Translations under genes and position numbers: made by a program
In this document: positions 34,821-49,800 of the stretch, piece by piece
Position numbering within the stretch: the stretch's first letter is position 1
How the letters are laid out: the number at the start of each line of letters is the position of its first letter
NCBI RefSeq assembly: GCF_000377505.1
Contig: NZ_KB898186.1
Location: forward strand, 248,001 to 312,000
Reading direction: 5' to 3'
DNA from: Paenibacillus massiliensis 2301065 = DSM 16942
GTDB lineage: Bacteria > Bacillota > Bacilli > Paenibacillales > Paenibacillaceae
DNA: 64,000 nt
The notes under the pieces: generated by a model
Databases searched by the model: none
Seen by the model: the letters and a program-made list of their open reading frames with translations, nothing else
What the model was told of the DNA's origin: nothing

Positions 34821-37800
34821 TGCTGCAAATCCGGATTTTACAATTTCCAGGGCCATGTCCTGAACCGTAGGTGCATTAAATACAGTATGAATCGACAGTG
34901 CCACGTTCATTTTAGAGCTGATCTGCTGGATAAGCTGCAGTACTTTTAAAGAGTGACCACCAAGATCAAAGAAGTTATCCTGCATACTGATCTTTTCGAT
35001 TCCAAGCACTTCCTGCCATACAGTAGCCAGCTCGCTCTCCAGTTGAGTACGAGGTGCGATATATTCGCCATGGGTGCGTACGACGCTCTCTGGCTGTGGC
35101 AGTGCTTTGCGATCTAATTTGCCATTTGGCGTCAGCGGCATACGCTCTAATTGGATAAAATAAGTTGGCATCATGTACGCAGGCAATCCCTCTATCAGAG
35201 CGCCTCTCAGCTCGCCAAGAGCCAACTGGCGATTCGCCACCAGATAAGCACACAGCTGCTTCTGACCCTGTTCATCCTCATGTGCTACGACAACCGCTTC
35301 CTGTACAGGTGGAAGCTTCAGAATCTGTGCCTCTACCTCACCCAGCTCAATTCGATAGCCACGAATTTTGACCTGATGGTCGATCCGACCCAAATATTCG
35401 AGATTGCCGTCAGGCAACCATCTTGCCAGATCGCCGGTCCGGTACATCCGATCTCCTGCTATGAAGGGATGCGGGACGAATACGTCGGCTGTTAACTCAG
35501 GACGATTGTAGTATCCTCGGCCTACGCCGTCACCAGCAATGCACAGTTCCCCAGCGACACCAATCGGAGCTAGCTGCTGTGTACTGTCCATGATCCAGAC
35601 CTGCACATTGTCAAAAGGCTGACCGATCGGCACATTAGTCGCATGCAAAATGTCGCGACTTGTTGAGTATTTCGTGGCGTAGACGGTAGCTTCCGTTGGT
35701 CCGTAAATATTCTCCAATTGTGCATTCGGGGTCAGTTGGTAGTATTCCTCCACCAGCTTAGCCGGCAGAGCCTCCCCACAGGCGAACAAGTATTTCAATG
35801 CACGCATCTGCTCTACTCCCGCTTCTTTCATATACTGTACCAGGATGCTGAGCATGGAAGGTACAAGATTCAAGTGTGTAATTCGATGCTGCTCTACAGC
35901 CTTCAGCAGCGCGGCCGGGTCCTTCTCCAAGCCCTGAGGCAGTATGACCAGCTTACCTTGACCGAAGAACCAGCTGAACAATTCCGGTACAGAGAAGTCG
36001 AATGTGAATGTCGTCTTCAACAGGAATGCATCGTCGTCCAGCATCGGGTACATGCGCTCCAACTGACTTAAAGTATGAACAGCGGAGCGATGCTCGATCA
36101 TAACCCCTTTTGGCTTGCCGGTTGAGCCTGAAGTATAGATGACATAGGCTAGGTGGGTTGGCCCCGCGACAGCCTCCAGATTCGTTCGATCCATATGGTA
36201 GACCAACGGATCATCGAGATTAACCATGCTGCCGTCAAATGGGGTCTTCTCCAGCTCATGTTCTCGGGTGAGCAGCAATTGTGCACCAGAGTCCTCCAGC
36301 ATATACCGAATGCGCTCTTCAGGGAATTCAGGATCAATCGGCACATATGCACCGCCCGCCTTGAGTATGCCCAGAATACCCACGATCATCTCCAGTGAAC
36401 GCTCTACCATGATCCCTACAACCTGATCTGGCTGGACTCCCTTGTTACGGAGAGTGCGGGCCAGAGCGTTCGACCGTTCGTTCAATTCCTTGTAGGTCAG
36501 ATGATGATCTTCGAAGACGAGAGCTATTTTCTCCGGTCTAGACTCGGCTTGAGCTTCAAATATCTGATGAAGCGTTGCATGGTGCATGTAGTCAACTGGA
36601 GCTCCCTGGAAGCTGCTAATTTGCTCTACCTCTTGTGTCGTAATCACCTGCAAATCACGGAGCCGAGCATATGGATGATCCAGTACTTGTTCAAACAGAC
36701 GAATCAAATGTCCTTGAATTCGCTGAATCGTCATCGTATCAAATACTAGCTCATTGTATCTCATATGAAGCTTGAGCTCTGTGCCTGGTGCGATGGTGAG
36801 CACAAAATCATAGTTCGTTTGCTCGAACATCGTCACATCGGAAATCCTTAGATCACTCGCATCATCTTGGCCCATTTGGCTGAAGCGTTCCTCAACAGGA
36901 TAGTTCTCGAATACCATGACGTGGCTAATCAGATTTTGCTTTTGACCCGTCTGCGCCTGAATTTCATAGAGTGGATACGTATCATAAGCATGTGAAGCCA
37001 GATATTGATCTTGTTGTGTTCTCAGTAATTGTGCAAAAATCGTCTGCTCCTCTGATCGAACACGAACCGGGACCGTATTAATAAATAAGCCGACCATGTG
37101 CTCAATACCTGGTAATTCAGCAGGTCTACCCGATACGATGTTTCCGAATACAACGTCAAGACTGTTATTATATCGCTGTAAAAGAATACCCCACACGGCC
37201 TGCAAAATAGTGCTGACCGTTACCTGCTGTTGCTTGGCTAGCTGTTCAATTCGCTTGGTCATGTCTTCACCAAGGTTACAGATGAGCTCTCTTAGTACAT
37301 ACTCGCCAGCCTTGCCATGATTCGTGTCCTGTGGCAGTAGAGTCTGCTGCTCATAATCTTCGAGGTATTCTCTCCAGTATGCTGCTGCTGCGTTCAGATC
37401 ACGTTGCTCCAGCCATTCGATATAAGTGCTGTAGGATGGTGCTGGAGCAAGCTCCGGTTGTCGTTGCTCTACAATCGCAGCATAGTGCTCGAAGATCTCC
37501 TGCATCAGGTGAGGCACGCTCCAGCCATCAATAATAATATGATGGAAGCTCCAGATGAGACGATAGCTGTCCTTGCCAACACGGAGAATCGAGATACGTA
37601 ACAGTGCATCCTGCGTCAGATCGAATCCTTGGGATCGATCCTGTACGATGAAGCTGTCTGCATAGGCACTGCGTTCGGCGGGAGCCATTTCGAGCAGATC
37701 CTCAAAGTAAAACGCGCTGCGCTTATGGCGATACACGACCTGCACAGGCTCGGCCATACCACGATAAATGCCTGTACGAAGGGCATCGTGTCGCTGCATC

Positions 37801-40800
37801 AAGGCATCCAAGGCTTGTGAAAATGCCTGAATGTTCAGCTCTCCCTGGATGGAGAATGCAGACTGCTCGAAATAGGAGCCTGGATTCGAATCTGTGAGGC
37901 TTAAGAAGAGCATTCCTTTCTGCATCGGCGTAAGCTGGTACACATTCTCAACCTCACCAATATGTCGAGTGTTCTCCACTAACTTGTCCAATTCGTCCAG
38001 TTCAAGCCCCTGCAGCAGCACATCGCTTGGTGTCAGCTCTGCCTGTTCCTTGCTTGTGCAATTATGAATAATCTCCTGAAGCTTGCTCTGGATCAGAGCG
38101 GCTAGCTTCTCCATGGTCTCCTTGCGATATTGCTGCCCGCTATAGCTGATAGCGAGCTTTAGCGTGCCATCGACAATCATGCCGTTGATGTCCAGCACAT
38201 AGTTTCGTACGTGGCTCTCGCTTATAGCCACACCTGTTGGATAGGAGGACATGTGTATGGCATTGCTGTCCAAATCCTGATCAAACTGCCCCAGATAGTT
38301 GAAGCTGATATCGGGATGTAGAGGAGATACATGGTGCTCATGCGCGCCGCTACCGGATAAGTATGTGAGTATGCCGTAACCGATACCTTTATGTGGGATG
38401 CAGCGCAAATCCTCCTTGACGCGTTTGATATGGCGCGATACATTCTGCCCAGATTGGATCCTCAGCACTACTGGATATTGGCTGGTGAACCAGCCCACGG
38501 TTCGATTGATATCAATATTCGGTATGATTGCCTCACGACCGTGTCCTTCCAGGCTGACCATAACTTGTTCCATACCAGTCCATTCGTGAACTGCCATACC
38601 CAGAGCCGTCAGCAGCAAATCGTTTACTTCCGTATTGTAGGCGCGATTAGCCTGCGTCAGCAGCTGAGAAGTCTCTTGCTCAGTCCACTGGGCCATGACC
38701 GTCTCTGTGTCTTGAACACGAGCGATAGGCTGGTCATAATCCTGCGGCAACGAATCAATGGCTGAGGCCATCTGTTTTACCTGTTGCCAGTAGGCCCGTT
38801 CCGCCTCGATGGCTGGGCTTGCGGCATATGAGGATAGCTGCTGCGCCCAGGTGCGGAATGAGTCTGTCTTATATGGCAGCTGAATGTCCTGTCCGCTTAT
38901 GGCTTGCTCATATCCGCTGGCAATATCCTCGAACAGAATCCGCCAGGACACACCATCCACAACCAGATGATGAATGACGATCAGCAAGTGATCCCCGTCT
39001 GCGCAGTGGAACAATCCAAGCTTCAATAAAGGTCCCTCATTCAGCTGGATGCTGCGCTGAATCGCATTAGCCTTTGCCTCGATCGCTGCAGTACAATCCG
39101 CTTCATCGCGGACATCGGCAACGTCCAGTGTATAGAGCTCACCTTCATGAATGCCGCGATTCATGGCCTTATATCCATTATCTGTCAGACGGAATACAAG
39201 CCGAAGTGCATCATGATGCTCCACAATCCGCGTCATCGTCTGATGCAGTGCCGTCAGCTCAAAGCCATCTGCCCGATATAGCATGACCGCATGATTGAAA
39301 TGCTGTGGATCTGCTGGTGTCTGCTCGAAGAACCAGTGCTGGATCGGGAGCAGCGGTGTCTCGCCGCCGACTTCTTCTTGATCGGCAGTGTGTACAAGGG
39401 TCTGAACATACGGGCTAAGTTCTGCAATTGTCGGATATCTGAACAAGTGCTTCATGTCGAGCTTGTAGCCAGCCTGCATCATTCTTGAAGATACCTGAAT
39501 AGACTTGATGGAGTCGCCCCCTAGGTCGAAGAAGCTGTCATGAATGCCGACTCTTGCAACGCCAAGCACGCTCTGCCAAATAGCGGACAACGCTTGCTCT
39601 ACAGCCGTCCTTGGGGCTACGAAGTCGCTTCCTGTAGGGAGACTACTATCAGGCTTTGGTAGTGCCTTACGGTCAATCTTGCCGTTCGGAGTATGCGGTA
39701 GCTGCTCCAGCTGCACGAAATAGGACGGAATCATGTAGCCAGGTAGCTCCTGGGACAGCGCCCCACGAAGCTCCTTCGCTGTCAATAGCCGGTCAGCGAC
39801 CAGATAGGCGCTCAGCTGCTTTTGGCCATCCTCGGCGGCATAGGCGGTGACAACGACTTCTTGTACAGCATCCACCTTCAGTAGCTGAGCTTCAATCTCG
39901 CCCAGCTCAATGCGGTAGCCGCGAATCTTCACCTGCTCATCCATCCGACCCAGGTATTCGATATGACCGTCAGCGAGTCTGCGGGCCAGATCGCCAGTAC
40001 GATACATGCGACCGCCTGGTACGAACGGGTTGTCCACGAATTTCTCCGCGGTCAGCTCCGGTCTGTTCAGATAGCCTCGTGCCACACCGTCTCCGGCAAT
40101 GTACATTTCCCCAGGCACTCCGATCGGTACAGGATGACCCTGTGCGTCTAGCAGATAGATGCTCACATTGTCAGCAGGTACGCCAATCGGTACAGACTCC
40201 CGTGTATCCCGGACTGGATCGTAGCGGTAGATCATGCAGCCGACGACGGTCTCAGTCGGCCCATATTCGTTAAAGATCTGGATATCGCCGCCGAACAGCT
40301 CTGTGATGCTGCTCGCCAGATGGGTGCTGAGATTCTCCCCGCCCACGATGAGCTTCCGAATGCGGGAGCGTCCTGCCGCTGCCCAAGTCATGTCTTTGAT
40401 GAGACTCAGGTGTGTTGGCGTCAGCTTGATAATGTCGACTTGGTTGTCCTCGACGATCTGCTGGATTAACAAGCCCTTATCTTGACCGGCGTAAATCCGG
40501 ATCGTGTTGCCTGTAATCAACGGTGTGAACACCGAAGTAACCGTCAAGTCAAAGGAAATGGACGAGTACAGTGGGAAATCGAGCGAATCCTCACCCACGT
40601 ATACCTTCTTGGCCCACCAAATATAGTTGACGAGTCCCTGGTGTGTGATCATAGCCCCCTTAGGCAGTCCGGTTGTGCCAGAGGTGTAGATGATATAGGC
40701 CAGGTCATGTGGCATAACGCTCACGTTCGGATTATCCGATACGTCCGAGTAGGCCTGTGCATCATCCAGACTCACCAGCTTGCCCTCGAAGGTTGCCAGC

Positions 40801-43800
40801 TCAGGCTTCTCCTCTCGCAGATGGCTTTGCGTCAGGAGCAGGCTAGCCCCAGAGTCCTGCAGGATATAGCGAATTCGCTCGTCCGGGTACTCAGGGTCGA
40901 TCGGGACATAGGTAGCGCCAGCCTTCAGGGCGGCGATAATACCAATGACCATCTCCAGCGAACGCTCGACCAGCAGCCCGACAATGTGCTCGGACTGGAC
41001 GCCTTCGGCGCGAAGATAATGGGCAAGCCGATTGGCCTGTTCATTCAGCTCGCCGTAGGTTAACTGCTGATCTTCGAGTACCACCGCCACGTGATGAGGT
41101 GTTCGCAGCACCTGCTCCTCGAACAGCTGATGAATGGCTTGCTGCTTCGGATACGCTGCTGCTGTTGCATTCAATTGCCCAATCAGCTGCGATTGTTCAG
41201 CCGGGGTAACCAGCTCAAGCTGGCTGACCAGCATGTTCGGCTGAGCTGTAAGCTGCTCCAGAACATGCACGAGATGTCCCTGGATTCGCTCAACAACGGA
41301 CTTCTGATAGATCAGATTGTTATAGCGGTAGCTGATTCGAAGGGTCTGCCCCGGTATAACAATTAGGTTGAAATCATAGTTGGTCTGTTCGAACATGTGA
41401 ACGTCCGTGATCTCAAAAGCATCCTCACTAGCGCTTGTAGACTGTTCAAATTGCTGCTCCATCGGATAGTTCTCAAACACCATGATATGGGAGATCAAGC
41501 CTTGCTTTTGTTCAGCATGAGCCTGAATCTCATATAGCGGGTAGGTGTCATAGGTGCTCGATGCCAGAGCTGACTCCTGAGCTGCCTTGAGCACATCCAG
41601 GCAAGAAGCATCATCATTGGTTCGTATGCGAATCGGAATCGTATTAATAAACAAGCCGATCATCGTCTCGATTCCGGAAATATCAGCTGGTCTGCCGGAT
41701 ACGACGCTTCCGAATACAACATCACGGCTTCCGTTATATCGTTGCAGAACTAGACCCCAAGCGGTCTGCATCAAGGTATTGACGGTGACGTGATGCTCTT
41801 TGGCCAACGCTTCCATACGCTGGGTCAGTTCCTCGCCTAGGTCACATACCCATTCTTCAAGCACATAGCCCGCGTCCTTGCTTACCATGCTGTGCTCGGC
41901 ATCCTGCGGCAATTGCGTCTGCTGATCGTATCCCTCAAGATAGTGAAGCCAGTAGGAGGAGGCTTCATCATCATGCTGTTGCGCCAGCCATTCGATATAT
42001 CTGCTATAAGGAACAGCCGGTGTTAAGCTGGGCTCTCGATGCTGTTGGATGGCCGTGTAGTGCTCAAATACCTCCTGCATCATCAGTGGCACGCACCAGC
42101 CATCCAAGATGATGTGATGGAAGCTCCAGTATAGTCGATATGTCTGCTCCCCCGTACGGAAGACGGATACACGCATGAGTGTATCCTGCATTAGATCGAA
42201 GCCGTCCCTAGTATCGCGGCTACTGAAGGCTTCGATATATGCATCGCACTCCGCTTTGTGCATATGGCGCAGATCCTCGTAAAGAAATCCACAAGGCCGG
42301 TTTCGATAGACGATTTGTACTGGCTCATTCAGACCATCATAAAAACCGGTACGCAGTATATCATGGCGCCGCATTAGAGCATGAAGACTTTGGGCGAATA
42401 CTTCGGCATCCAGTTGCCCTTCAAGACCGAATGTAACCTGTTCAAAATAGGCTGCTGACTCCGGCTCCAGTTGACTATGGAACAGCATCCCTTTTTGCAT
42501 GGGTGTAAGTCTGTACACATTATCAATCTCGCCGATCTTGCGGGTCTGTCCCACAAGCTGCTCCAACTCCTCCATGCTGAGCTCGGATAGCAGCAGATCA
42601 CTTGGTGTCAGCTCTCGCTGCTCCTGGCTCGCACAGTGTAAGAGTACTTCACTGAGCTTCGCCTGGAGAAGGGTAGAGAACTGTTCCATCGTGCCTTGAT
42701 GATACTGAAGTCTGTTGTAGGCGACGCTTAAGGACAGTACACCGTCCGAGATCATACCGTTAATATCGAGTGCATAGTATTGGGCCTGCTTCTCACTTAG
42801 AGAGGCACCCACAGGATAGGATGACATCTGTAGCTTGTTGTTGTCCATATCCTGGTCGAACTGCCCCAGGTAGTTGAAGCTGATGTCTGGATGTAGGAGC
42901 ATATCATGGTCAACACTTCCTTGGCCACCAGACAAATAGGTCAGGATTCCGTATCCGATGCCTTTATGCGGTATGCGCCGCAGGTCTTCCTTTACACGCT
43001 TGATCTTACCTGATACACCCTGGCCAGAGCCGATATCCAGTATCACGGGATACTGACTTGTGAACCAGCCGACAGTACGGGTAATATCGACATTCGGTAC
43101 GATTGCCTCTCGTCCATGGCCTTCCAGGTTCACTAATACTTGACTGCTTCCAGTCCAGGCATGGACAGCCATGCCAAGGGCTGTGAGCAGCAGATCGCTT
43201 ACTTCCGTGTTATAGGCTTGATTAGCCTGCTGCAACAGGAGTAAGGTCTCTTCGGCGCTCCATTGCACAGTAATAGTATCGACATGACTCCGCAACAGGC
43301 TATCCTGGGACTCGTCCTTTGGTAGCGGTGCAATGGCTGAGGCAGTCTGCACAAGGTTCTGCCAGTAGGCTCGTTCGGATGCGATAGCTGGACCTGCTGC
43401 ATACAAGGACAGCTGCTGTGCCCAGGTGCGGAATGAGTCCGTCTTGTGCGGTAGCTGAATGTCCTGCCCAGTTAACGTTTGCTCATACCCTGAAGCAATA
43501 TCCTCAAGCAGGATTCGCCACGATATACCGTCAACAGCCAGATGGTGAATCACGATCAGCAGATGGTCGCCATCCGAACAGTGGAACAATCCGAGCTTCA
43601 GCAGGGGCCCCGTATTCAGATTGATGCTGCGTTGAATCTCGCTAGCCTTTGCCTCAATCACATTATGGCAATCAGCTTCATTACGAAGATCGGCAATATC
43701 CAGCGTATACAACTCGCCCTCATCAATGCCTCGAATCATCGCTTGATATCTATCATCTGTCTGTCCGAACACAAGCCGCAGTGCATCATGATGCTGTACA

Positions 43801-46800
43801 ATTCGGGTCATCGTCTTGTGAAGGGCAGTGAGATCGAACCCTTCCGCCTGATGCAGCATGACCGCGTGATTAAAGTGATGAGGGTCTGTGGATGTCTCCT
43901 CAAAGTACCAGTGCTGGATCGGTAGCAGTAGCGTCTCGCCAACCACCTCGCTTTGATCGGCGGTGTGAACGAGAACTTGTACATGCTGGCTGAGCTCCGA
44001 GACCGTAGGATATCTGAACAAATGTTTCATATCCAGCCTGTAACCCGCCTGCATAAGTCTTGAGGACACCTGTATGGCTTTAATGGAGTCGCCTCCAAGA
44101 TCAAAGAAGCTATCATGAATACTGATTCTGTCCATCCCGAGTACGCTTTGCCAGATTGCAGCGAGTACTTCTTCTATCGCTGTCCGTGGGGAGACATATT
44201 CGTGTCCCATGGACAGACTGCTCTCCGGTGCTGGTAATGCCTTGCGGTCGATTTTTCCATTTGCATTCAGCGGCATATGGGTGAGCTGCACGAAGTATGA
44301 TGGAATCATATAGCCTGGCAGCTCTTGCGCCAGTGCTCCCCGAAGCTCGCTTACTACCAGGGCACTATCTGCCGTAAAGTAGGCGCACAGCTGCTTCTGT
44401 CCATTCTCTTCTTCACGTGCCACAACGATAGCCTCTTGAATAGCACTAACCTTGAGCAGCTGCGCTTCAACCTCGCCCAGTTCAATCCGGTAACCACGGA
44501 TCTTCACCTGGTGGTCTATACGACCCAAATATTCAATGTTGCCATCTGCCTGCCAGCGTACAAGATCGCCTGTGCGATACATGCGCCCTTCTGGAACAAA
44601 TGGGTCGGCTACAAACTTGTCGGAGGTTAGATCAGGACGATTCAGATAGCCCCTGGCTACACCGACCCCTGCGATGCATAACTCTCCCGGCACGCCAATT
44701 GGCTGCAGCTTTCCTCCCTCGCTAAGGACATAAAGTCGAATATTGGAGATCGGCCTACCGATTGGGATCGCTCTATAAGTGATGTTCGGGTGCACCTCGA
44801 AATAGGATACTTCGACTGTTGCTTCCGTCGGACCGTACAAGTTCACTAGCTTCGCCTGACTGACTGATGAGATATATTGATGGAATCTCTCAGCTTGAGA
44901 TGGCGTCAATGCCTCACCACTTGTAGCCACCAGCTTCAATGAAGATAACTTGCTTTGTGCTGGTATGCCCTGACGCTCAACAAACTCCAAGAAGACATGC
45001 AGCATAGCCGGTACGAAATGGATTCTGCTAAGCCTGTGTGTAGCAATGGTGTCTAGGATGACCTCAGGGTCTTTCTCTCCGTCCACCGCAAGCAGACACA
45101 GGCTTGCCCCCACCAGCGACCAGCCGAACAGCTCCCATACGGATACGTCGAACGTAATCGCTGTCTTCTGCATGATGATTTCCCCTGGTTCGAACGGGTA
45201 CAGCTCCAGCATCCAGTTCAGGCGATTGATGACCGAACGATGCTCAACCATCACGCCTTTTGGCTTCCCTGTGGAGCCAGAAGTATAGATCACATAGGCC
45301 ATGTCCAGTGGTCCAGCCACCGGCTGCAAATTTGAACCATCCATGTGATATGACTGCGCCTCGTCGAGCTTCAAGGTCTGTCCAGCAAATTGAATTGGTG
45401 GTTGCAAATGACTTGGCAGCAGCAACAGCTGTGCGCCCGAATCCTCCAGCATATAGCGGATACGATCCTCCGGGTAGCTCGGATCAATCGGCACATAGGC
45501 TCCACCGGCCTTCAAGATTGCGAAGATCCCGACCATCATTTCTAGCGACCGCTCCGTCATCAGTCCAACACGCTGATCCACCTGTACACCTGCGGCCCGC
45601 AGCGTCCGGGCTAACTGGTTCGCACGTTCATTCAGCTCCTGATATGTCATGCTAGTGTGTTCGAAAATGATAGCGGTCTGCTCAGGCGTTCTGGCCACTT
45701 GCGCCTCGAACAGCTGATGAATCGTTGTATCCTTTGGATAGTCGGCCATGGTCGCGTTGAATTGCTCCATAATCTCGAGCTGCTCTGCTGGCGTAATCAT
45801 GTCGATCTCAGCCAGCTTCGTCTCGGGTGCATGAATCACCGCATCAAGAATCTGTACGAAATGGCTTGTGATCCGCTTAGCTGTATCTGGTCGGAACAGC
45901 ACGGTGGCATATTCGAGACTGCACGCGAGTTCATTGTCTTGCTCGGTCACATTGAGCATGAGGTCAAACTTGGCGACCTGGTGCTCGTGTGGGTAGGTAC
46001 TGAAGGACAGACCGTCAATCCCCCGTTCTACCTGCTCAAAGTTGTGGAGTGCGAACATCGTGTCGAATAATGGATTACGGCTGAGATCCCTTTTCAAATT
46101 CAGCTTCGAGACAAGCTCCTCCAATGGGTAATCCTGATGCTCGTAGGCTCGTAAGGCGTTCTCCTTGACCTCCTGCAGATAGTCGAGGAACGTCTTCTCC
46201 CCAGAAGGGTAGTTACGGAGTGCCAGTGTGCCGACAAACATACCGATCAGGTGCTCCAGCTCACTATGTGGTCTTCCCGCAATAGGGGTACCTACAACCA
46301 GATCCTCCTGACCCGTGTACTTGTGCAGAAGGCAGGTATACGCAGATAGAAGCACCATATACAAGGTAGATCCTGTACTTGCTGCAAGCTGTCTGATCGC
46401 ATCACTTCTGGCGGCGTCGATCACGAATTCGATCTGGTCTCCCTTGAAGCTTTGAAGCGCTGGTCTGACACCGTCGGTAGGCAGGTCGAGCACAGGCAGC
46501 TCACCACGGAACACATTCAACCAGTATTCCTCCTGCTGAGACAGGCGTTCGCTATGAAGCTCGGAATGCTGCCATACAGCGTAGTCCTTGTACTGCATTT
46601 GAAGTGCTGGCAGTGAATTCCCTTCGTACAGCTGGATGAATTCCTCCACCAGTACGCCCATCGAGGCCCCATCGGATACAATATGGTGCATATCGAACAG
46701 CAACAGATGGCGCTCAGGCTCCAATTCTAGCAAGCCGACTCGAAGCAGTGGAGCCTGCTGGAGATCGAAGGGACGAATGAACGCACGCATGTGCTCTGAT

Positions 46801-49800
46801 GTCTCTTCTTCTCTGATCTGCTCGTATTCCACCATAAATGACACTTCATTCTGTACGCGCTGTACAGGCTCGCCGTCGACGATCTCGAAGCTTGTTCTTA
46901 GGGTCTCATGCCGAGCGATGAGTTGCTGGAAGGCTTCTTCCAGCCTTGCTCGGTCAAGCTGTCCTTCCACCAGCAGGGAGCCCGGCATATTGTAACTAAG
47001 CTCACTGCCCTCCAGCTGGCTCAGTACGTACAAACGCTTCTGTGCCGAGGATACAGGGTAATAGTCTCGTTGCTCCACAAGCGGAATGGACACGTGAACT
47101 GACTGTCCTCGGTCATCCAGTAGCCCGGCAAGCTGCTCAATGGTCGGGAACTGAAATATCTCTCTGAGGGCGAGCTGTCCATTCATCTCCCTGGAGATGC
47201 GGGCAACCAGATTGGTTGCACGCAGGGAATGACCGCCAAGCTCGAAGAAGTTGTCTCTGATGCCCACGCTGTCGAGTCCCAGCACGTCTTGCCAGAGGGT
47301 CACCAGCTGTGCTTCGGTTGGCGTCCTTGGTGGCTCCTGATGTGCACCGTCTGCCCGGCTCACTTGTGGATCAGGCAATGCTTTACGGTCGATCTTGCCG
47401 TTCGGAGTCAGCGGCAAGCGATCCAGCTGAATCCAATAAGCTGGAACCATATAAGCTGGCAGCACTTGTGTTAGCTCCTCTTTCAATGTACCTTCGGACA
47501 GCAAGGTGCTGGCTGCGGTATAGTAGGCTGCCAGATGCTTCTGTCCCGTGCGATCCTCATAGACGACAACGACAGCTTCTTGTACCGAATTCAGCTTCCG
47601 TAAATTCTCTTCTATCTCGCCCAATTCAATGCGATACCCACGAATCTTCACTTGTGCGTCAATACGATCTATATACTCGATCTGACCATCCGGTCGCATT
47701 TGGGCCAGATCGCCTGTCCGATACAGACGTTCACCCGTTGCGAATGGAGAAGCAATGAATCGCTCGGCAGTCAGCTCCGCTTGATTCAGGTAGCCCAAGG
47801 CCAAACCGTCACCGCCAATGTATAGCTCTCCAGGGACACCTGCTGGTAGTGGATGAAGATCAAGATCCATAATGTAGGCTGAAGTATGACTGATCGGTTG
47901 GCCAATAGGCACCGTCTGTGCGGCCTCGTCCAGCTCGTTCACCGCATGGTAGGTGGCGAATACTGTACTTTCCGTCGGTCCATAGACATGAATGATGCGG
48001 CCGGGACCGAGTCTGGCCAAGGCCTTCCGCACATGCCCAACAGACACCTTCTCCCCACCAAATAGCAGGGTATCCAGCGTGTCGAAGCAGCTCACATCAA
48101 TATCTGTGAGTGTATTGAAGAGGGCGGTGGTCATGAAGCACTTCGTAATGTGCTCTGTCTGTAACACATCCGCCAGCTCTCGTGCATCTAGTACCTGTTC
48201 GCCGCGAATTAACACCAGAGAAGCTCCGTTCAGAAGAGCCCCATAGATGTCGAATGTCGAGCCATCGAATGAAAAGCTGGACAACTGAAGGACACGATCC
48301 TGTGGAGAGAAGCGGATATAGTTCGTGTCCTTCACGACGCGACTAATATTGTAGTGCATCGTCAGGTTGCCTTTCGGCTTACCAGTCGAGCCGGAAGTAT
48401 AGATGATGCATGCCAACGAATCAGGACCATTCACAGGTGTCGGGTTGCCAGTGTCGTGCAGATCGTTACCCTCAGCGGATAGATCCAATACGAGTCCGTT
48501 GAACGCTTTCGCTCGATCCCTGACCTGAGGATGAGCCAGCAGTACGGTGGCATGTGAATCCTCCAATATAAAGCGAATGCGTTCCTCCGGATATTGCGGA
48601 TCGATAGGTACGTAGGCTCCGCCTGCTTTTAGTATGGCAAGCAGACCAATGATCATCTCCAGTGACCGTTCCGTCATAATTCCGACAGGCTGATTAGCCT
48701 GGACACCGTATGCACGTAGTGTATGCGCCAATCCATTGGCCTTCTCATTAAGCTGTCTATAGGTCAGTTGCTCATCTCCGAACACGAGAGCTGTATTGTC
48801 AGGGGTAGACTGGACCTGTTCCTCAAATAGCTGCTGCAGTGTCTTCTCCTTCGGATAAGCTGTCACCGCATTTTGGCTGAGGAGTGACAGCTGTGCTTCC
48901 TCATGTGGTGTTGCCAGTGTTAGCTCACCCACACGAAGATCCGGTTGGTTAACCACCTGCTTGAGCATATGAACAAAATGTCCCTGAATCTGTTCAATAC
49001 TGGCCTGCGTATAGACAAGCTCATTGAAGCGGAATACAACATTGAACTCCTCGCCTGGCAATACGATCAAATTGAAATCATAATTCGTCTGCTCAAAGAG
49101 CTCGGCATCTGTAATTTCAAAGGCAGCCTGATCGCCACCCAACACTTCGATCTGCTCCTCTACGGGATAGTTCTCAAACACCATGATGTGGTTAATCAAA
49201 TGCTGCTGTCCTGTCTGCGCCTGTATCTCATATAGAGGGAATGTATCATGGGCGTGAGAGGACAGATATTGCTGCTGCTGGTGCTTAACAAGCTCGGAGA
49301 CACGTATAGTAGCATCAGCCTTCACACGCACTGGGATGGTATTGATGAATAAGCCTATGATGCTCTCAATGCCTGGAATTTCGGCAGGTCTTCCCGATAC
49401 AACACTGCCGAAGACGACATCTCTGCTGTTGTTGTACTTTTGCAGGACAATACCCCACACAGTCTGCATCAGGGTATTGACCGTCACCTGCTGCCCTTTG
49501 GCTACCTGCTCGATACGCCTGCTTAGTTCCGTGCCCAGACTGCACGCCAGCTGCTTGGAGACATAAGATGATGACTTGCTGCTATGCAGCGCCTGTGGAA
49601 GCTGTGTGTGTTGCTCGTAATCAGCCAAATAATCATTCCAATACTGAGCAGAGGACTCATGGTCCTGACGCTCAAGCCACTCGATATAAGTGCTATAAGA
49701 CACAGCTGGCGCCAGCTCAACGGTCTGTTGTTGCTGAGCAGCCAAATAGACATCGAATACTTCCCGCGTGATGAGCGGTACACACCATCCGTCCATGATG

